DNA of 64,000 bases, taken from positions 23,162,283 to 23,226,282 of the forward strand of contig OU612066.1 of assembly GCA_914767715.1 (NCBI GenBank). The letters are read 5' to 3'. Positions 23,444 through 35,393 of the stretch are shown one piece after another. The number at the start of each line of letters is the position of its first letter. Within the stretch, counting starts at the first letter, position 1. This DNA comes from Membranipora membranacea (Eukaryota > Bryozoa > Gymnolaemata > Cheilostomatida > Membraniporidae). Below the pieces are notes generated by a model. The model worked only from the letters and a program-made list of their open reading frames with translations, was not told where the DNA came from and searched no databases. The translations under genes were made by a program, and so were the position numbers.

Positions 23444-24991
23444 CCGCCTGTCTAGTCAACTGCGATTAGCATCAGTCCAGGAAACCCTCTTGGGAGAGGC
23501 GCTTCCCCGGCGGGGTCTACCAGGACTACGACTACTCGTGCAATCCGGACAATTACTAACAGAGACCCCAACTGTTAAGCAATGTCTGCACCGCGAAGCT
23601 TCAGTACAATCTCTCTGATGATGCCCCTGTCATTGACAATTATAACAAGTGCCATCTGGACAAAATCGAGAGATATGACCTTCCTTACGAAAAACGAAGC
23701 AAGTAACATTTTTGCTCCGAGAAGGAGAGTCAGGTCCATGCAGAGACTTAGGGTGCTCCGAGGAGCGGCCTGATTCCTTCCTGTCACGGCTGTCATCTCT
23801 ACTGCTGCGACTTTTACCACGATCAGAACGATCACGACGCCTGTCACGACGTTTGTCACGACTGTCCCTCCTGTCTGACCTATCATGACCTCTGTCACGA
23901 CAACTACGATCATAACTGTCACGTCTGTCTCTGCCAGACTTATGATCACTGCGAGATCCACAATCTCGACTATCGTCACGGCGACTTCGACCTCTGTCTC
24001 CACGACTATCACGACGATCACGACTCGAATCCCTGTGGTCGCTCCGACCTCTGGAATCTCGTCGATCATGGCTGTCGTATCTACGATCTCTACTATCGTG
24101 TCTACGATCTCTACTATACTCACGTCGTCTATCTCCACTATACTCACGCCGTCTATCTCAATTATACTCACTCCGAGATCCATATCTGACCTCACTCACG
24201 GTCTCTCCCTTTGGAGACACAGGAGCTTTGGCAGAACTAGACTCAGGTTGAGTAGAAGTAGAGGCAGACTGGCCTCCTGCTGCACGACTAGTGCTAGTAT
24301 CACTCTTACTAGCACTATTGGAAACCCTAACAGGGTATACACCATCACCTAAGGCACTTAAAGACTCCTGAGCACCAGTGCGGGCTCTCAATGTTTTATT
24401 TAAAGAAGCCCAATCAAGCCTATCATTGGCCATCAGCTCACGCTTTAATACATTATCACGTAAACCTCTAACTGCGATCGACAATGTGAATCTTTGCCGG
24501 ACATCTCCGACTGAAAAATCACACCGCCTACCGAGTCTCTCACATCTCAATAGATAATCTCTATCTGACTCAGCAGATACTTGACGACAGGACACAAATT
24601 TGTCTACTTTGACGTATTCAGATTCGTCACGCTCATAGTGGTCTTTTAATTTAGCCCACACTTCTTCAAAAGTCAATTCATCACTACTAAGATCAAGGCC
24701 TAGAGTAGACACTGCTTCCCTACCCTCTTGACCCATACATCTTAACAACGTCCAGAGTTTAGACTGCGCACAGAATCTAGCCTCTTTCCTAGTGGTAACT
24801 ACAGGAGGTTCATCATCACTAGAGATAGTGATGGTATCAAACCCCATCTCAGGCTTCTTGAGACCCAGCGCGAGCTTAAACTCGGCACTCCACTTCTTCC
24901 AAGACCCGTAAATATCATTTTCCTCAATCTCCAACATGGGAAAGCCAGTAAAAATACTACCAGCGGCCATGTTATGATCACTGACTAACAA
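23444..24991 (-). pseudogene. gag: Gag with RD-rich domain and two zinc knuckles, broken by three TGA stops
   Basis: The first 277 codons (24991 to 24161) are a capsid-like gag with a conserved-looking helical core (WAKLKDHYERDE, SDRDYLLRCERLGRRCDF). The same frame continues through a long arginine/aspartate repeat region and two CCHC knuckles (CFVFRKEGHISRFC, CYNC..GHHQRDC) into pol. TGA codons at 24158-24160, 23630-23632 and 23456-23458 interrupt it. All three are explicable as CGA to TGA. The ancestral gene was probably one gag-pol frame. A V/I-rich frame at 23575-24195 is an overlapping shadow. Confidence 0.8.
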
Positions 24992-25668
24992 TGCAATAAT
25001 AAATCAAAAATATGATTTAATGTCTACCCGCGGTAAACAGAGTATTGCAATGGACACAAGTTACAGATGCAAGGAAGCAAATGTGGACAACAATACAGAT
25101 ATGAACAACGTAAGGATACAAGGTAGAGAACAGAAACAAGTCCCTAATTCTCCCTACCCTTACAACACAAATTGATATTCAATTCTACTGAGTTGGATTT
25201 GGATTATCCACCCCCCAGCTAACTGAATATCACACAAGAACAAGTTGCCTAGAGACAATGGGCACACCCCAGTACCTTAAAGCAATACACAAATGCAATG
25301 CAAGCAATGCAAACTCAGTATAAACTGCAAAACTATTCTCAAGGATGTTTTTTAGAAAATAAGTTTTCAAGCAGTTTTATACAAAAATCTCCGGCAGAAC
25401 CGGATTGTGTTTTTGGTGATGTTGGTTTGATTGGTACTAATCACTTCCCAATCTCCTACACCTAGTCACATACACCTCAACACCTTGTCCACCTATTTTA
25501 CACCTAACAACTGTGTGTTACCAGTGTAAAACTCACCTAGACTCCTCCTTAACACCTCACCTCAAACGCCTCGCCACCTCACCTTATTTCTCCTCGCCTA
25601 ACGCCTACACCTTTGTCACCTATTTTCTCCTCTCCTATCCCAATTGATCACAACCACTTCCGACACCA
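24992..25668 (-). other. Retrotransposon 5' untranslated leader with primer-binding site
   Basis: Between gag and the 5' LTR. The stretch next to the LTR (25654-25668) is the primer-binding site, beginning TGG on the minus strand as expected for a tRNA CCA end. The rest is C- and A-rich with no frame. Confidence 0.7.
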
Positions 25669-26338
25669 TGTAAAGAAGCCAGGGGTTCTTACTGGGCCAG
25701 GATGGGCAGAGATGATCAGTTAAAAGTTGCGATAAACTCTGAGCAGTATTTCGTAGTATAACTTAACATGAAGGGCACACTGATTTCGAGATTACACTAT
25801 TAGTATGTGTATCTCTGATCGATAGAGCTTCTGTCGCAAATATTGAGCACCTACATTTGGCTGAAAGAGAGGACAACTTTAATTTTTATCAAACAGACAT
25901 GATCGAAACAGAATTACCTAGCTCTGCATTGTTAGTTCTCTCTTCTGAGCTTAGGCTAGCAATACACAGTTTCGATGTCACTTTTCTTGTCAAAAACATG
26001 TGCTAAATGCTCTTCTAAAACTGTTAAAAGGTGATATCAGATTTTCTAAATATAAATTAGAATATTTTAACAAAGAATGAGAAAATGATAAGTGTATATC
26101 CAAAAGTTTGGGTAATCATCCACACGTCTCCTAAATACTGAAATTCAGCTGCACTCAAGCTAAGTGAATTAATTCACTCTCTATCGATCAGAGATATACA
26201 TGCAATAGTATATCACGTGATCAGTGTGCATGAAGGGTACAACCAAGAGTGATTCTTCCCAGATAGTGATGACGTAGTACCCAGGAAGTGAGCTCAGCAC
26301 TAAATAGTACTCAATAGTCTGAGAAGCATCTGGAAGCA
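25669..26338 (-). repeat. 5' LTR, interrupted and truncated
   Basis: Matches the 3' LTR at 25669-25775 and 26238-26338, with a 453-bp insertion between. The last 70 or so bases on the plus-strand right side (about 18532-18603 of the other LTR) have no match here, so the outer end is missing and no target duplication of the element can be read. Confidence 0.85.
25776..26228. mobile_element. Small inverted-repeat transposon inside the 5' LTR
   Basis: The ends are CACACTGAT...ATCAGTGTG, flanked by CATGAAGGG at 25767-25775 and 26229-26237, a sequence single-copy in the intact LTR. Inner end sequences (ATGTGTATCTCTGATCGATAGAG) are also inverted-repeated. An 8-9-bp duplication and CA..TG ends suggest a non-autonomous hAT-like element. 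Relatives lie at 38508-38721 and 46346-46472. Confidence 0.85.
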
Positions 26339-26659
26339 TATGGATTAGAGCATTACTATACTATTTCAGTCAGCCTAAAATTATAAACTTGAAAAGAATT
26401 GAGCACTCAAAAAACATGTAAGTTACCAGATATATGTTGCACTATGGCTGGTAGTATACACAATCCCATCAAGGAGTTGAGTCCAAGACATTGCCAATTA
26501 TTCTTCACTCTGGAAAGTTTTAAGGGTCTTCCTCCTTGGAAGAAATTGAGATACTGGGACCATGTCCATGGGAATCAGGAATTGCCATGGTTGCTTGTAA
26601 AAAAAATTTGAACATTTCTTATTCAAGTTTTAATATTATTTATTTAATTTTAAATTTTA
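26339..26659 (+). promoter_or_regulatory. Upstream region of the coiled-coil gene
   Basis: Holds the sequence between the truncated LTR and the start codon. TTTTAG right before the ATG could be an acceptor of a non-coding first exon. No other signal is clear. Confidence 0.3.
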
Positions 26660-29600
26660 GCATGGCAGCACCTCAGGACAATGGGGTGTATTCAAGGATA
26701 ATACCCTATGTTTGGGAAAAGCTACACTTTACAGCACTGGTGGCGTTTTCAGCTTGTAAACTAGAAGAACTATTGAAAACACTGCTTAAGCATGTGGACA
26801 AACACCCAGAATTGCCAGCAACAGAAGCAACACTGCTTGAGCATGTGGACAAAAACTCGGAATTGCCAGCTACAGGAGCAAGACGTTCAACAACAAAACA
26901 GACTTTAGGAGTTTTGATTGATTCCATACGTTCAGAGAAGATATATAAGCATTATGATCTGATCCGCCATCAGGAAGAACTGGAAGCTGTCAACGAATTG
27001 CGGAACCTGGTTTTACACTGCAATCCAGGAAAGGGGGAGGGTTTAGGTTCATCCTTACAATTTGAACCTGTTTCATCGGATGCAGAAACGCTGATAAGAA
27101 AGAGAAAAGAAGAAGAAAAGGATATAAAACAGAGAAGGACAGATTTGCTTCAAAATTACTATAGCGTAATATGTGGTTTTATTCCCGCTCTAGTTCTCCT
27201 ATCAATCAAAAACGAAGTCAGATATATGAAGAAGAGAATAGACAGCAAGAGCTTAACACAAAAACTAGCTCAAAAAGATCGAAATTTGATTTGTGGCTAC
27301 AGGAGGAAGATTGAAGAAATTGATAGACATAAACATTTTTTAAGCGAATTCCTGTCCATTATAAAGAACAGCAGCTCTGCTGATCATAAGGATGTGGCTG
27401 GCCGTATAGAAGATAAAGATTTTGATATTCAGTTATACGAGATCTTCCGCAACCATTCTCTCACACGGCTCCTAATCAAGGCATATCGCAAAATTGAAAC
27501 TGACCCAGCTCATTCGTGTCACAAGCTTAATTTGCCTGCTGTCCAGGCCGACACCAGCCGACTACCGGGAGACGAAGAACAACAACTTTCAAAAGACGAA
27601 GAACATATGGTAAAACATATTGCTGAAGCAATCAAGACACATGAAAAGACAGATCCAAGTTCAGATCAACATTGGGCAAAAAAAGACCGACTGTACTCTA
27701 TACTGACCAAGATTGTTGAGAAGGTGAGTTAAATTATTTGCCAACCTGATAAAAATATGATTACGACAGAACCATTGCGGGGGGGGGGGGTCTGTGATAA
27801 AAGTTCTACCAGCAGGGAAGGTGATAAAATGCTTTGCTATACAAATAAAAAGAATATGTGTAGCACATTATGATAATCATGTTAGTTAAGGTCTTGCTCC
27901 ATGAGCCCACGAAATGCGTGGAATTGTCTTCCCACGCGTGGTAGGCGTGGCTTCATAGGCTAAACACACCCACCTTGTGACAACATTGCTTAGTGAGTGG
28001 CCAATGAGCCATGACCAATGAGTAAGAGTAATGGCCAATTAAATACGCTTTATTGTACCAACTGGCCAATGACAGAAGCGTAGGTTCACAACGTGGTTAA
28101 CAACACGAACATGCTGGTCTTTGAAAAGACGCATCGTTAGCGTGGAATTGCCTCCCCACGCGATTTCGTGGGCCTGCCTAGCTACATGTTGCTTTCTAGG
28201 ATTATATAACAGTGTCAGATAACAGTTTAACTTTTTTAATTTTAAAAAGTTGTTGCTGTTGGAATCAAATTTCCTGGCCTCCAGCATTAAATTACTCTGT
28301 ATAATCTATTATCAGGTTGGGCGCTTTTTCAATAGGATTGAACATTAACATCTCTCCTACTTCCAAATTGTGAAAATTGAAATCATATTGCACCTCATCA
28401 ACAATTCGCATATAAAATGAAATAAAAACATATTGATTCACTTGATTGAAAGCATGCCAGCCAAACAGCCAAACGCTTATTGCACAGATGATCGAAATCA
28501 CTCACATCTTGGTGGAACTTTATATATTTGAGTGAACGATTTAGGAAACTGAATAGACAATTTTCTGAGCTCTAATTTGAGCCGCTTTTCAGGTTGTCTT
28601 CTCTCCATTTTAGTACTTTCAACGCACCCAGCATAGGAAATAGGAGCTGAAAAGGGGGTTATCTTGAAACCCGCTCATTAATAGGATAAAAATGATTCAG
28701 GATTGGCACCATTGAAAACTCATGGGAACATAGTTTGAGAAATAATTTTGGTTTTCAGAAATTCATTTATCAATTTCCGCCTGTTTTGCGAACAAATCTC
28801 ATGGAATTTTTCTGATTTTTGTCACTAGAATTGAGTTTAACAGCTTTCAGGTCCCAAATGATTTGGAAACTCTTTCCTCAGCGTTTTCAACGATGCAGAA
28901 ATTTTATCCTATTATAAACCGTTTTCAGGATAACCCCCTTTGCAGCTCATTTTGCTATGCTTAGTGAGTAGAAAGTACCAAACTGTACCAAACAACTCCA
29001 AATAGAGGCTCAAATTAGAGAAAAGAAAACTGTATATTTGCCTATCATTGTAAGACCAAAATATCGAGGATTCTTAGCAAAGTGGCTGCAATTATTCATA
29101 CCAAAATGTCTCTTTACCATTGTAATAGAAATATACACCTCCAAATTTTTCTCTGTATTCGCCAGATTAATCTAATCTGATTAGGCTGCAGCCAAACAGT
29201 GCGTTCAGATTACAATGACTCACATATATGTAATGTGAAATGGTTTCAAAATGAGGTATGATAACTCCCAACAATTTTGTGAAATTCATTGATTCTTTTG
29301 TTTGTAGGAAAATGAATATATGGGTGTGCCAAGGATATCGGTTTATCGCTTCTTCTTGGAGGAGTTCAAAAAGTATGAGGAATAAGTGCGATATTGTTAC
29401 TCTTGTCATTATGTGTATTAAAAAAAAAGTGTAATACCGTGTTTGGCATATCAGCGTGATCATTGAATAAAAAGTATGCTCTGGAAACCTTTTTATAAAA
29501 AAAGTTTAAAAATATGGGAGTTATTGTTAGCCATCAGAACAACGAATATTTGGTTGCAAATGACTAATGGTGGGCTTGTAAAAAATCGGAGGTTATATAC

Positions 29601-32600
29601 TTGATCTCATGACTCGTTTTGATGCCTGCCCATAGACTTAATAATATTATCAAGTCTATGTTCCTGCCTTTTTCACTCGTCAAACAATAATGTTCATTAA
29701 CTTTAATCTTTAGATGATAATTTTGATAAAATATGTTCTATCTCTTTGGCAATAGTCTGAAAGATTCTCACGATCTGAAACAAGAAGATTATGATAAACT
29801 CAAAGAAGAGTATGACACTTATGAACAAGAGATGGAAGAGGAAATAGAAAGGTAGGAAACTACCGTAGAACCATCATGCTTCTCTGCATGGTTTTTCACT
29901 CATAACTTCTGGGCTAATTGGTCGATGACTTTCTTACTTTCACATTATATCGATTAATGTCTCAAATTACATATTTTAAGGTTTAAAAAAATTACATATT
30001 GTAAAGTTTAAAAATATGGCAGTTATTGTTAGCCATCAGAACAACGAATATTTGGTTGCAAATGACTAATGGTGGGCTTGTAAAAAATCGGAGGTTATAT
30101 ACTTGATCTCATGACTCGTTTTGATGCCTGCCCATAGACTTAATAATATTAAGTCTATGTGCCTGCCTTTTTCACTCGTCAAACAATAATGTTCATTAAC
30201 TTCAATCTTTAGATGCTAATTTTGATAAAATATGTTCTATCTCTTTGGCAATAGGCTGAAAGATTCTCTTGATCTGAAACAAGAAGATTATGATAGACTC
30301 AAAGAAGAGTATGACACTTATGAAGAAGAGATGGAAGAGGAAATAGAAAGGTAGGAAACTACCGTAGAACCATCATGCTTCTCTGCATGGTTTTTCACTC
30401 TTAACTTCTGGGCTAATTGGTCGATGACTTTCTTACTTTCACATTATATCGATTAATGTCTCAAATTACATATTGTAAGGTTTTGAGGATGGATGTGCAA
30501 AACTTACTGAGATATAGCCAGATAAAAAAGATCCTCTCGATTTTGTTAAAATGTTTGTGTTGATGGCTCCCTGCAGGTCACATGACTTGTCTCGACGTAA
30601 CGTTATTACATTCTGATGAAAGTATTGGCTGTTGTGATAATAGCTTTCATGGTAAAAAAAGCAATGAAGATAGCTTAGAAAATTACTCTTGAGCTATTCT
30701 ACAAACTTCATGAATTTCCACGAACACCCTCCATCTGTGTAGCACCATCGGTTTCCTCTTTCTCTGGTCCCATGTGTTACATTTGCAGATTATGACATGA
30801 ACAAAAATTTGTATTATATGCTTGAAGGGTAGGTATAATTAGCCATATCGGTGGAACCGATCATCAGCATATTATTCTTCCAGGTTTATAGGAGACAAAA
30901 TCTGCAGCCGCTTCATCTCGAGGGTTGGGTTGGGGTTTTGAAGTATAAGGGTTCACATGTGGTACCAACTGTAATGAAAGTTCGATAATCAAGGGCAAAA
31001 TGTGGGCATTGCAGAAGATTTTCTGTCCAACTCTGTAGAGTAAGTAGGATGCACATGATCACATTTCAAGGCCAAGTCAATGATAAGGCCCTACATACTT
31101 TATACTGATTTCTTAGACCTTCGCGCTAGCAAATAATTTGTATGACTAAAACAATATTAAGGCCTGCATTATGCTTTTATAAGTCAAGAACTACCCGGCA
31201 GTTTTCGACAGACCTGGTCATACCATAGTTATAATAGGTTTCTTGATGAGTACTTACGAAATGTTATATGGAATAGATGCATAATAATCTCCATGTAGGC
31301 AGCAATGAACAACGGTAATATTGCTGTTTGTCATTGCTGAACACAACAATTCATCGACATTGAGTAGCCAATGTGTTGGTCCTAATCTGGGACAATGCGT
31401 TGTTTACCATGGAGGTGCTGCTCAGACCAGAGATTTTAGTATTGAATAAGTTTCCAAGTTATTATTACTAATCCTTGACCACGATCAGGGTCGACTCTAA
31501 TCTGAGCTGCAGTTGGTGCTGACAGTCACTTCATACAGTCACCTCATACAAGATTCCCAGGCCTCTGCTTTAAGCAGATTAATTATTGGGAGGTTACCTT
31601 TTCATGCGAGTGAAGCGCTTGTATTCCTTGGATAATTTGTTGACATTTCATGTTGAACATTCAATGAAATCCTTTGATATAATCGCATTTTATTACATAA
31701 AATTTGTGAACTGGATGGGGATCGAACCCGCAATTTCTGTGATAGTAACTAGAAGAACAGCGCACTATCAGGGCAGATGATGTAATGAGAGTGCATATCA
31801 TCTAACTGATCAATTCCCCCCCCCCCCCCCGGAGTCCGTCACCTATTTTTGGAGTGCACATCAATTAGCCTGACCTTCTTTTGGGCATATTGTGATTGTG
31901 ATACACTCTGATGAATATTGAAGTCACAAACCTGACATGCCTTTAGTATGAACTGAGCAGGTAATGGGGAATTCAAGTTTACTGCAAAAGAGCAAGAAAC
32001 TGGAATTTCCAATTTTGTGATAATTGCAATGTCAAATGTGACAGAATACTGAAGACAGTGTCTACACTATGGATTTTCCTTTATTCTTTAATTGTTGAAC
32101 AAGACGAGGAAATTTATCAAAACTTTATTTTGAGGTGAGGAGTCAATCGGCCAAGCAAAGTGACCTATTGGCTGGAGGTTGACCATGACTGACTTAGATG
32201 AAACCATAAATGATTTACTCTAAGACGCTGCTCGATTTATTTGTTTCTGTACCTCCAAGTACCAATAATGATTTACGTTTAGGCTGAGGATAGGAGCTGA
32301 GGAGTATAGAGACAGGATAGAGGATCTCGAGTGTGAGATAGATGATCTAAAGGATGAAAATAAAGGGTAAGAAATTCACATAAATTCTCTCTGTTAACGG
32401 CACAGAAGATTATATATTTGTATACCATAACATAACAATTAGTGGTAGCTTCAATTTGCAGACTAGGAGAAATGATTTTGGTTGAAACGCGTTAAATTCA
32501 GCATACTATGTATTATACTATACTATCATATTATGAACAAGTTGACAGGATATTATATTTTGTTATGGGTTATTAAGACTGAGTCAAGTAAATCTTAGGA

Positions 32601-33151
32601 ATCTATTCAGCAACAATGTGTCATCTTTTATTAAGGCCATGATACAATTTCAAAGCTGTTATTTCTCTATACTCTCATAATAAATCGATTATAATATGTA
32701 TGCAATATAACAAATATCTTTTTGAACTTTTTCCCAAATTTGTTCCCATACTGCAGGTCAGCATTAGACGCCTATGAATATTGTCTCATTTTGTTTTCAT
32801 CTTAATTTCATTTGCTGCCAGACCAATAAATGGGATCTGCTCATGGTCTCATCTGCTCAGCGCCCCCTTAAATGCGGGACAACTCCTGCAACAACCCTGT
32901 TATTCAGCGAATAAATTAGATGCCATTTACAATGCATCAAATGAGTGAATGATGATGCAGGCATGAAACTAATTTCGATTTGGTATATTTAGCAAGAAAC
33001 GTTGATTTTGAGCAGAGTTTGTAGGTTTATTTAGCCACATGTCTAGTAATTTTATGTTACTGTATATTTGGACAGACTCAGGCAGGACCTGGAAAAAAGC
33101 CAACAGAAAGTACAATCTCTGGAACAGCAGATCAGGCAGCTCACAGGCTGA
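26660..33151 (+). CDS. Unrecognised coiled-coil protein, six exons
   Basis: The ATG at 26660 (MAAPQDNGVYSR) follows a TTTTAG. Exons: 26660-27723, 29308-29372, 29756-29851, 30255-30350, 32283-32366 and 33076-33151 (stop TGA 33149-33151). All junctions after the first are phase 2 and close perfectly. The first exon encodes about 354 residues, mostly helical, with an in-tandem 17-residue duplication (LLKHVDKHPELPATEAT, then LLEHVDKNSELPATGA) and a lysine/glutamate-rich middle. The short exons encode an acidic coiled coil (EEYDTYEEEMEEEIER) ending LEQQIRQLTG. Exons 3 and 4 are a tandem duplication. No known domain was recognised. The gene starts 320 bp from the broken LTR, which could affect its transcription. 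Confidence 0.7.
27903..28173. mobile_element. MITE-like element in intron 1
   Basis: The left end GAGCCCACGAAATGCGTGG and the inverted right end GGCCCACGAAATCGCGTGG match with small differences, and both continue into a shared CAATTCCACG/GGAATTGTC part. It is GC-rich against the surrounding intron. No target duplication identified. Confidence 0.55.
28560..29030. mobile_element. Long-armed fold-back element in intron 1
   Basis: Arms of about 130-140 bp are inverted copies: the left contains TCTAATTTGAGCC, AGCATAGG and AAGGGGGTTATC; the right has the complements in mirror order. The centre is about 200 bp with no frame. Resembles a MITE with extended inverted repeats. Confidence 0.65.
29501..30480 (+). 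repeat. 500-bp tandem duplication that copies one exon
   Basis: Copy A (about 29501-29999) and copy B (about 30002-30480) are near identical across intron and exon. Each carries one 96-bp exon (29756-29851, 30255-30350) that differs at three of 32 encoded residues. Both copies keep intact splice sites and a phase-2 to phase-2 frame, so both can be used. Confidence 0.9.
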
Positions 33152-35040
33152 CAGAACTTCTGAACTTTATTACAATTTTACAATGTGTGTTTTTTATACG
33201 GTACTCATCTGATATGTTAGATTGCAGTGTCTTCTTTCTCTTACTCATCATTTCAATTTCGAAAGTGAACAAAAAACCCTGTTAAATAATTTATATCCTA
33301 TCCTGGCTCTCTCAATCTCGCATAATGCGATATATGTGATAAAACAAGCTTCATTGATCATCTTTGCGTTTTCTTTTTGAATATTATGTGAGCGTTTATT
33401 TTTTGTTATTGATACTAAGACCATGCGTTACTTGATAAGCTTTTTAAAGATTGTAATACCAGGCCTAGACTTATTCACTACCAAAATAAACATGTAATAT
33501 TTACATAAACAACATATATATGTATATATAAACATGTGTGTTAATTTTTATGATTTTGAGTTTTGACCTAAGGGTGGTTTTGACTTGCATGGGTACTGTA
33601 AATTTATAAGAGAGTAATATTGGTAAATGGTCGAAGTTGTTTTATCATATGGGAAGTATATGTTGAAATCTATAGGGCATGCTGAGATAACTGCGCTATG
33701 TACCTCCTTAGAATCATGTATCCTGCTCGGTGTGGCGTTGCAAAAGATGCTGTTTATCTCTCTCAATTCCTAAAACTTGTTATCCAATGACAAAAAAACA
33801 CCCCCTTCCCCGGACCAGATTTTGGAAGCTTGTTCCCTGTTGATACCGTGATTTTTGCTGTGTGTCACGTAGCCGGTCTCAGTTTTCAATGTTTGTAGCA
33901 CTTACCATAAACTATCATCCCAGGTTTAATTCCATCCCTCAAACTCCCAAATTAAAATCTCACCCATAGAGTTATGGGGATAACTCTATGATCTCACCAG
34001 ACTTGTAGACGACCGACTGACAACGACTAAAGTTGTCTACCTAATTTGATAGGTAATACAACTCCTCTCACCCTTATCATAAGTTCCTCAGAAAACCTGA
34101 TCTATTATCAAAGGAAAATATAAGAGCATCCTATAACAGGGGTGATTCATTATCTGCGCTAGGTTCAAGGTCAACTCTAAATTGTAATTGGAAGAAAGGT
34201 ATTCTGGAGGGGGGGGGGGGGGTCTTTCAATTAGAAAGAGCGATGCATTACTAAAGCAAGTTATCACCAATGAACTAAACCTTTAGTTCATTGTTATCAC
34301 TATCACATCACTCAAAATTATCACTCACTTGGTCTTTCAATTAGACAAAATCACTTCCAAATCACTCACTCAGAATGTGTATATAGTTCCATCATTGAGT
34401 GAGTGATCTGAAAGCGAGAGCCCTAGCTAGCAGGTATCACTCACTCCACTGACTGAGTGACTGTGAGCAATATGATTGCGATTTTGGCTGTTTCTAATTG
34501 AAAGACCCCCTGGTTATCATTTGATATCTAGTACCAAGGTCATACATACTTACGTTTACAGCTAGAAAAAAAATCCTACTTATGACACTCATGTGGTATT
34601 GAAGACATCTGCATCAAATTTGACAAATCCAGATGGATACTAGTAGTAGTACTTCTAACTACTCTTTAGTCTTTGGCATAGCAATGTTTGAGTTAACTGA
34701 ATAACTGCCCCCTTCGAGTTTTTGTTGACTAAGAAAAGAAGGAAACTCATTTTTAACAGCACTGCAGTGACAGTAGTATTATCGAAGAAGTGGCCTTAAT
34801 CCATTATCAAATCTCATCACTAGATCAAACTGAAGGAGTTCTTTGATCCAGGGAGAATACTCCCTGTTTGATCTAACTCAATTCCGGTAAGCAATGAGTG
34901 ACTCAGAAACTTAAGTAAAGTGGATGAATGAATGCATAGATTGGTTGGAGCGTCATAGTTTGTTTATCTTGAATTACACCTCCATCCTCCCCCCAACAAG
35001 CCCCTTTGGAAGCTGACTAAACTTTCAGCAAGAAGATATA
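33152..35040. other. Intergenic region
   Basis: No coding exon found. It holds a G-run at 34208-34222, a TATA-type microsatellite near 33510-33535, a hairpin (CATAGAGTTATGGGGATAACTCTATG) near 33966-33991, and TCACTCA-rich repeats near 34310-34460. Confidence 0.45.
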
Positions 35041-35044
35041 CTCA

Positions 35045-35274
35045 CAGCTGCTGGTAACCCTTGGAGTGCCTGCCTATTCCCAACACAAAGCCTGAAATGA
35101 AGAGCCCCTCTTGCGTCTCATAAAGTTTTCGAGTCATATCTGTAGGAGTTACCTCAGTGAAGTATATTTCACACAGTGGGCAAGAAGAGACCATGAAAAC
35201 ACAATCTTCAGTCATTCCTTTGTTGAGTGAAGAGAAAATAAGGCTGTAAAAGTTCCTAAATTTGGGTAGTCCCA
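35045..35274 (-). CDS. Putative exon of an unknown minus-strand gene
   Basis: An open frame reads [20 protein letters not shown] through [15 protein letters not shown] and [15 protein letters not shown], ending at a strong donor (CT/GTGAGTATAT). An acceptor-like TTACATAG directly precedes the ATG. Composition is protein-like and unlike the surrounding noise. I do not recognise the family, and no partner exon was found in 33.2-35.0 kb, so it may be a single-exon relic, part of a gene with long introns, or chance. It lies 120 bp from the UBA3 start on the other strand. Confidence 0.4.
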
Positions 35275-35393
35275 TTCTATGTAAGAGTTTCCCAAAGCAT
35301 CTTTCCCAAATCAATATGTACATACCATCTTACTTCCTGCATAGTTGCTCCTACCTTATTCTGAAATTTTTGTTTTTTCCAGGGTCATCAAAA

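Larger units (their letters stand above)
18321..26338 (-). mobile_element. Ty3/gypsy LTR retrotransposon
   Basis: Full element on the minus strand. The 3' LTR is 18321-18603; the 5' LTR starts at 25669 and is split by a later insertion. A primer-binding site (TGGTGTCGGAAGTGG on the minus strand, 25654-25668) follows the 5' LTR directly. A polypurine tract (AAAAGAAAGGGCA on the minus strand, about 18604-18617) precedes the 3' LTR. Inside are gag with RD-rich and zinc-knuckle parts, then protease, reverse transcriptase, RNase H and integrase, in the Ty3/gypsy order, then an extra ORF. The shared LTR parts are almost identical (one difference seen in about 200 bases), so insertion was recent. 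ORF breaks show this copy is defective. Confidence 0.92.

Noticed and set aside
23575-24195. 206-residue valine/isoleucine-rich frame
   Set aside because: An overlapping shadow of the arginine/aspartate repeat region of gag; composition is forced by the other frame.
28292-28501. 69-residue minus-strand frame in an intron
   Set aside because: Looks weakly protein-like but has no splice partners and sits among fold-back repeats.
31700-31790. tRNA-like B-box (GGGTTCGATCCCC on the minus strand)
   Set aside because: No A-box or foldable cloverleaf could be matched; likely an old tRNA-derived repeat.
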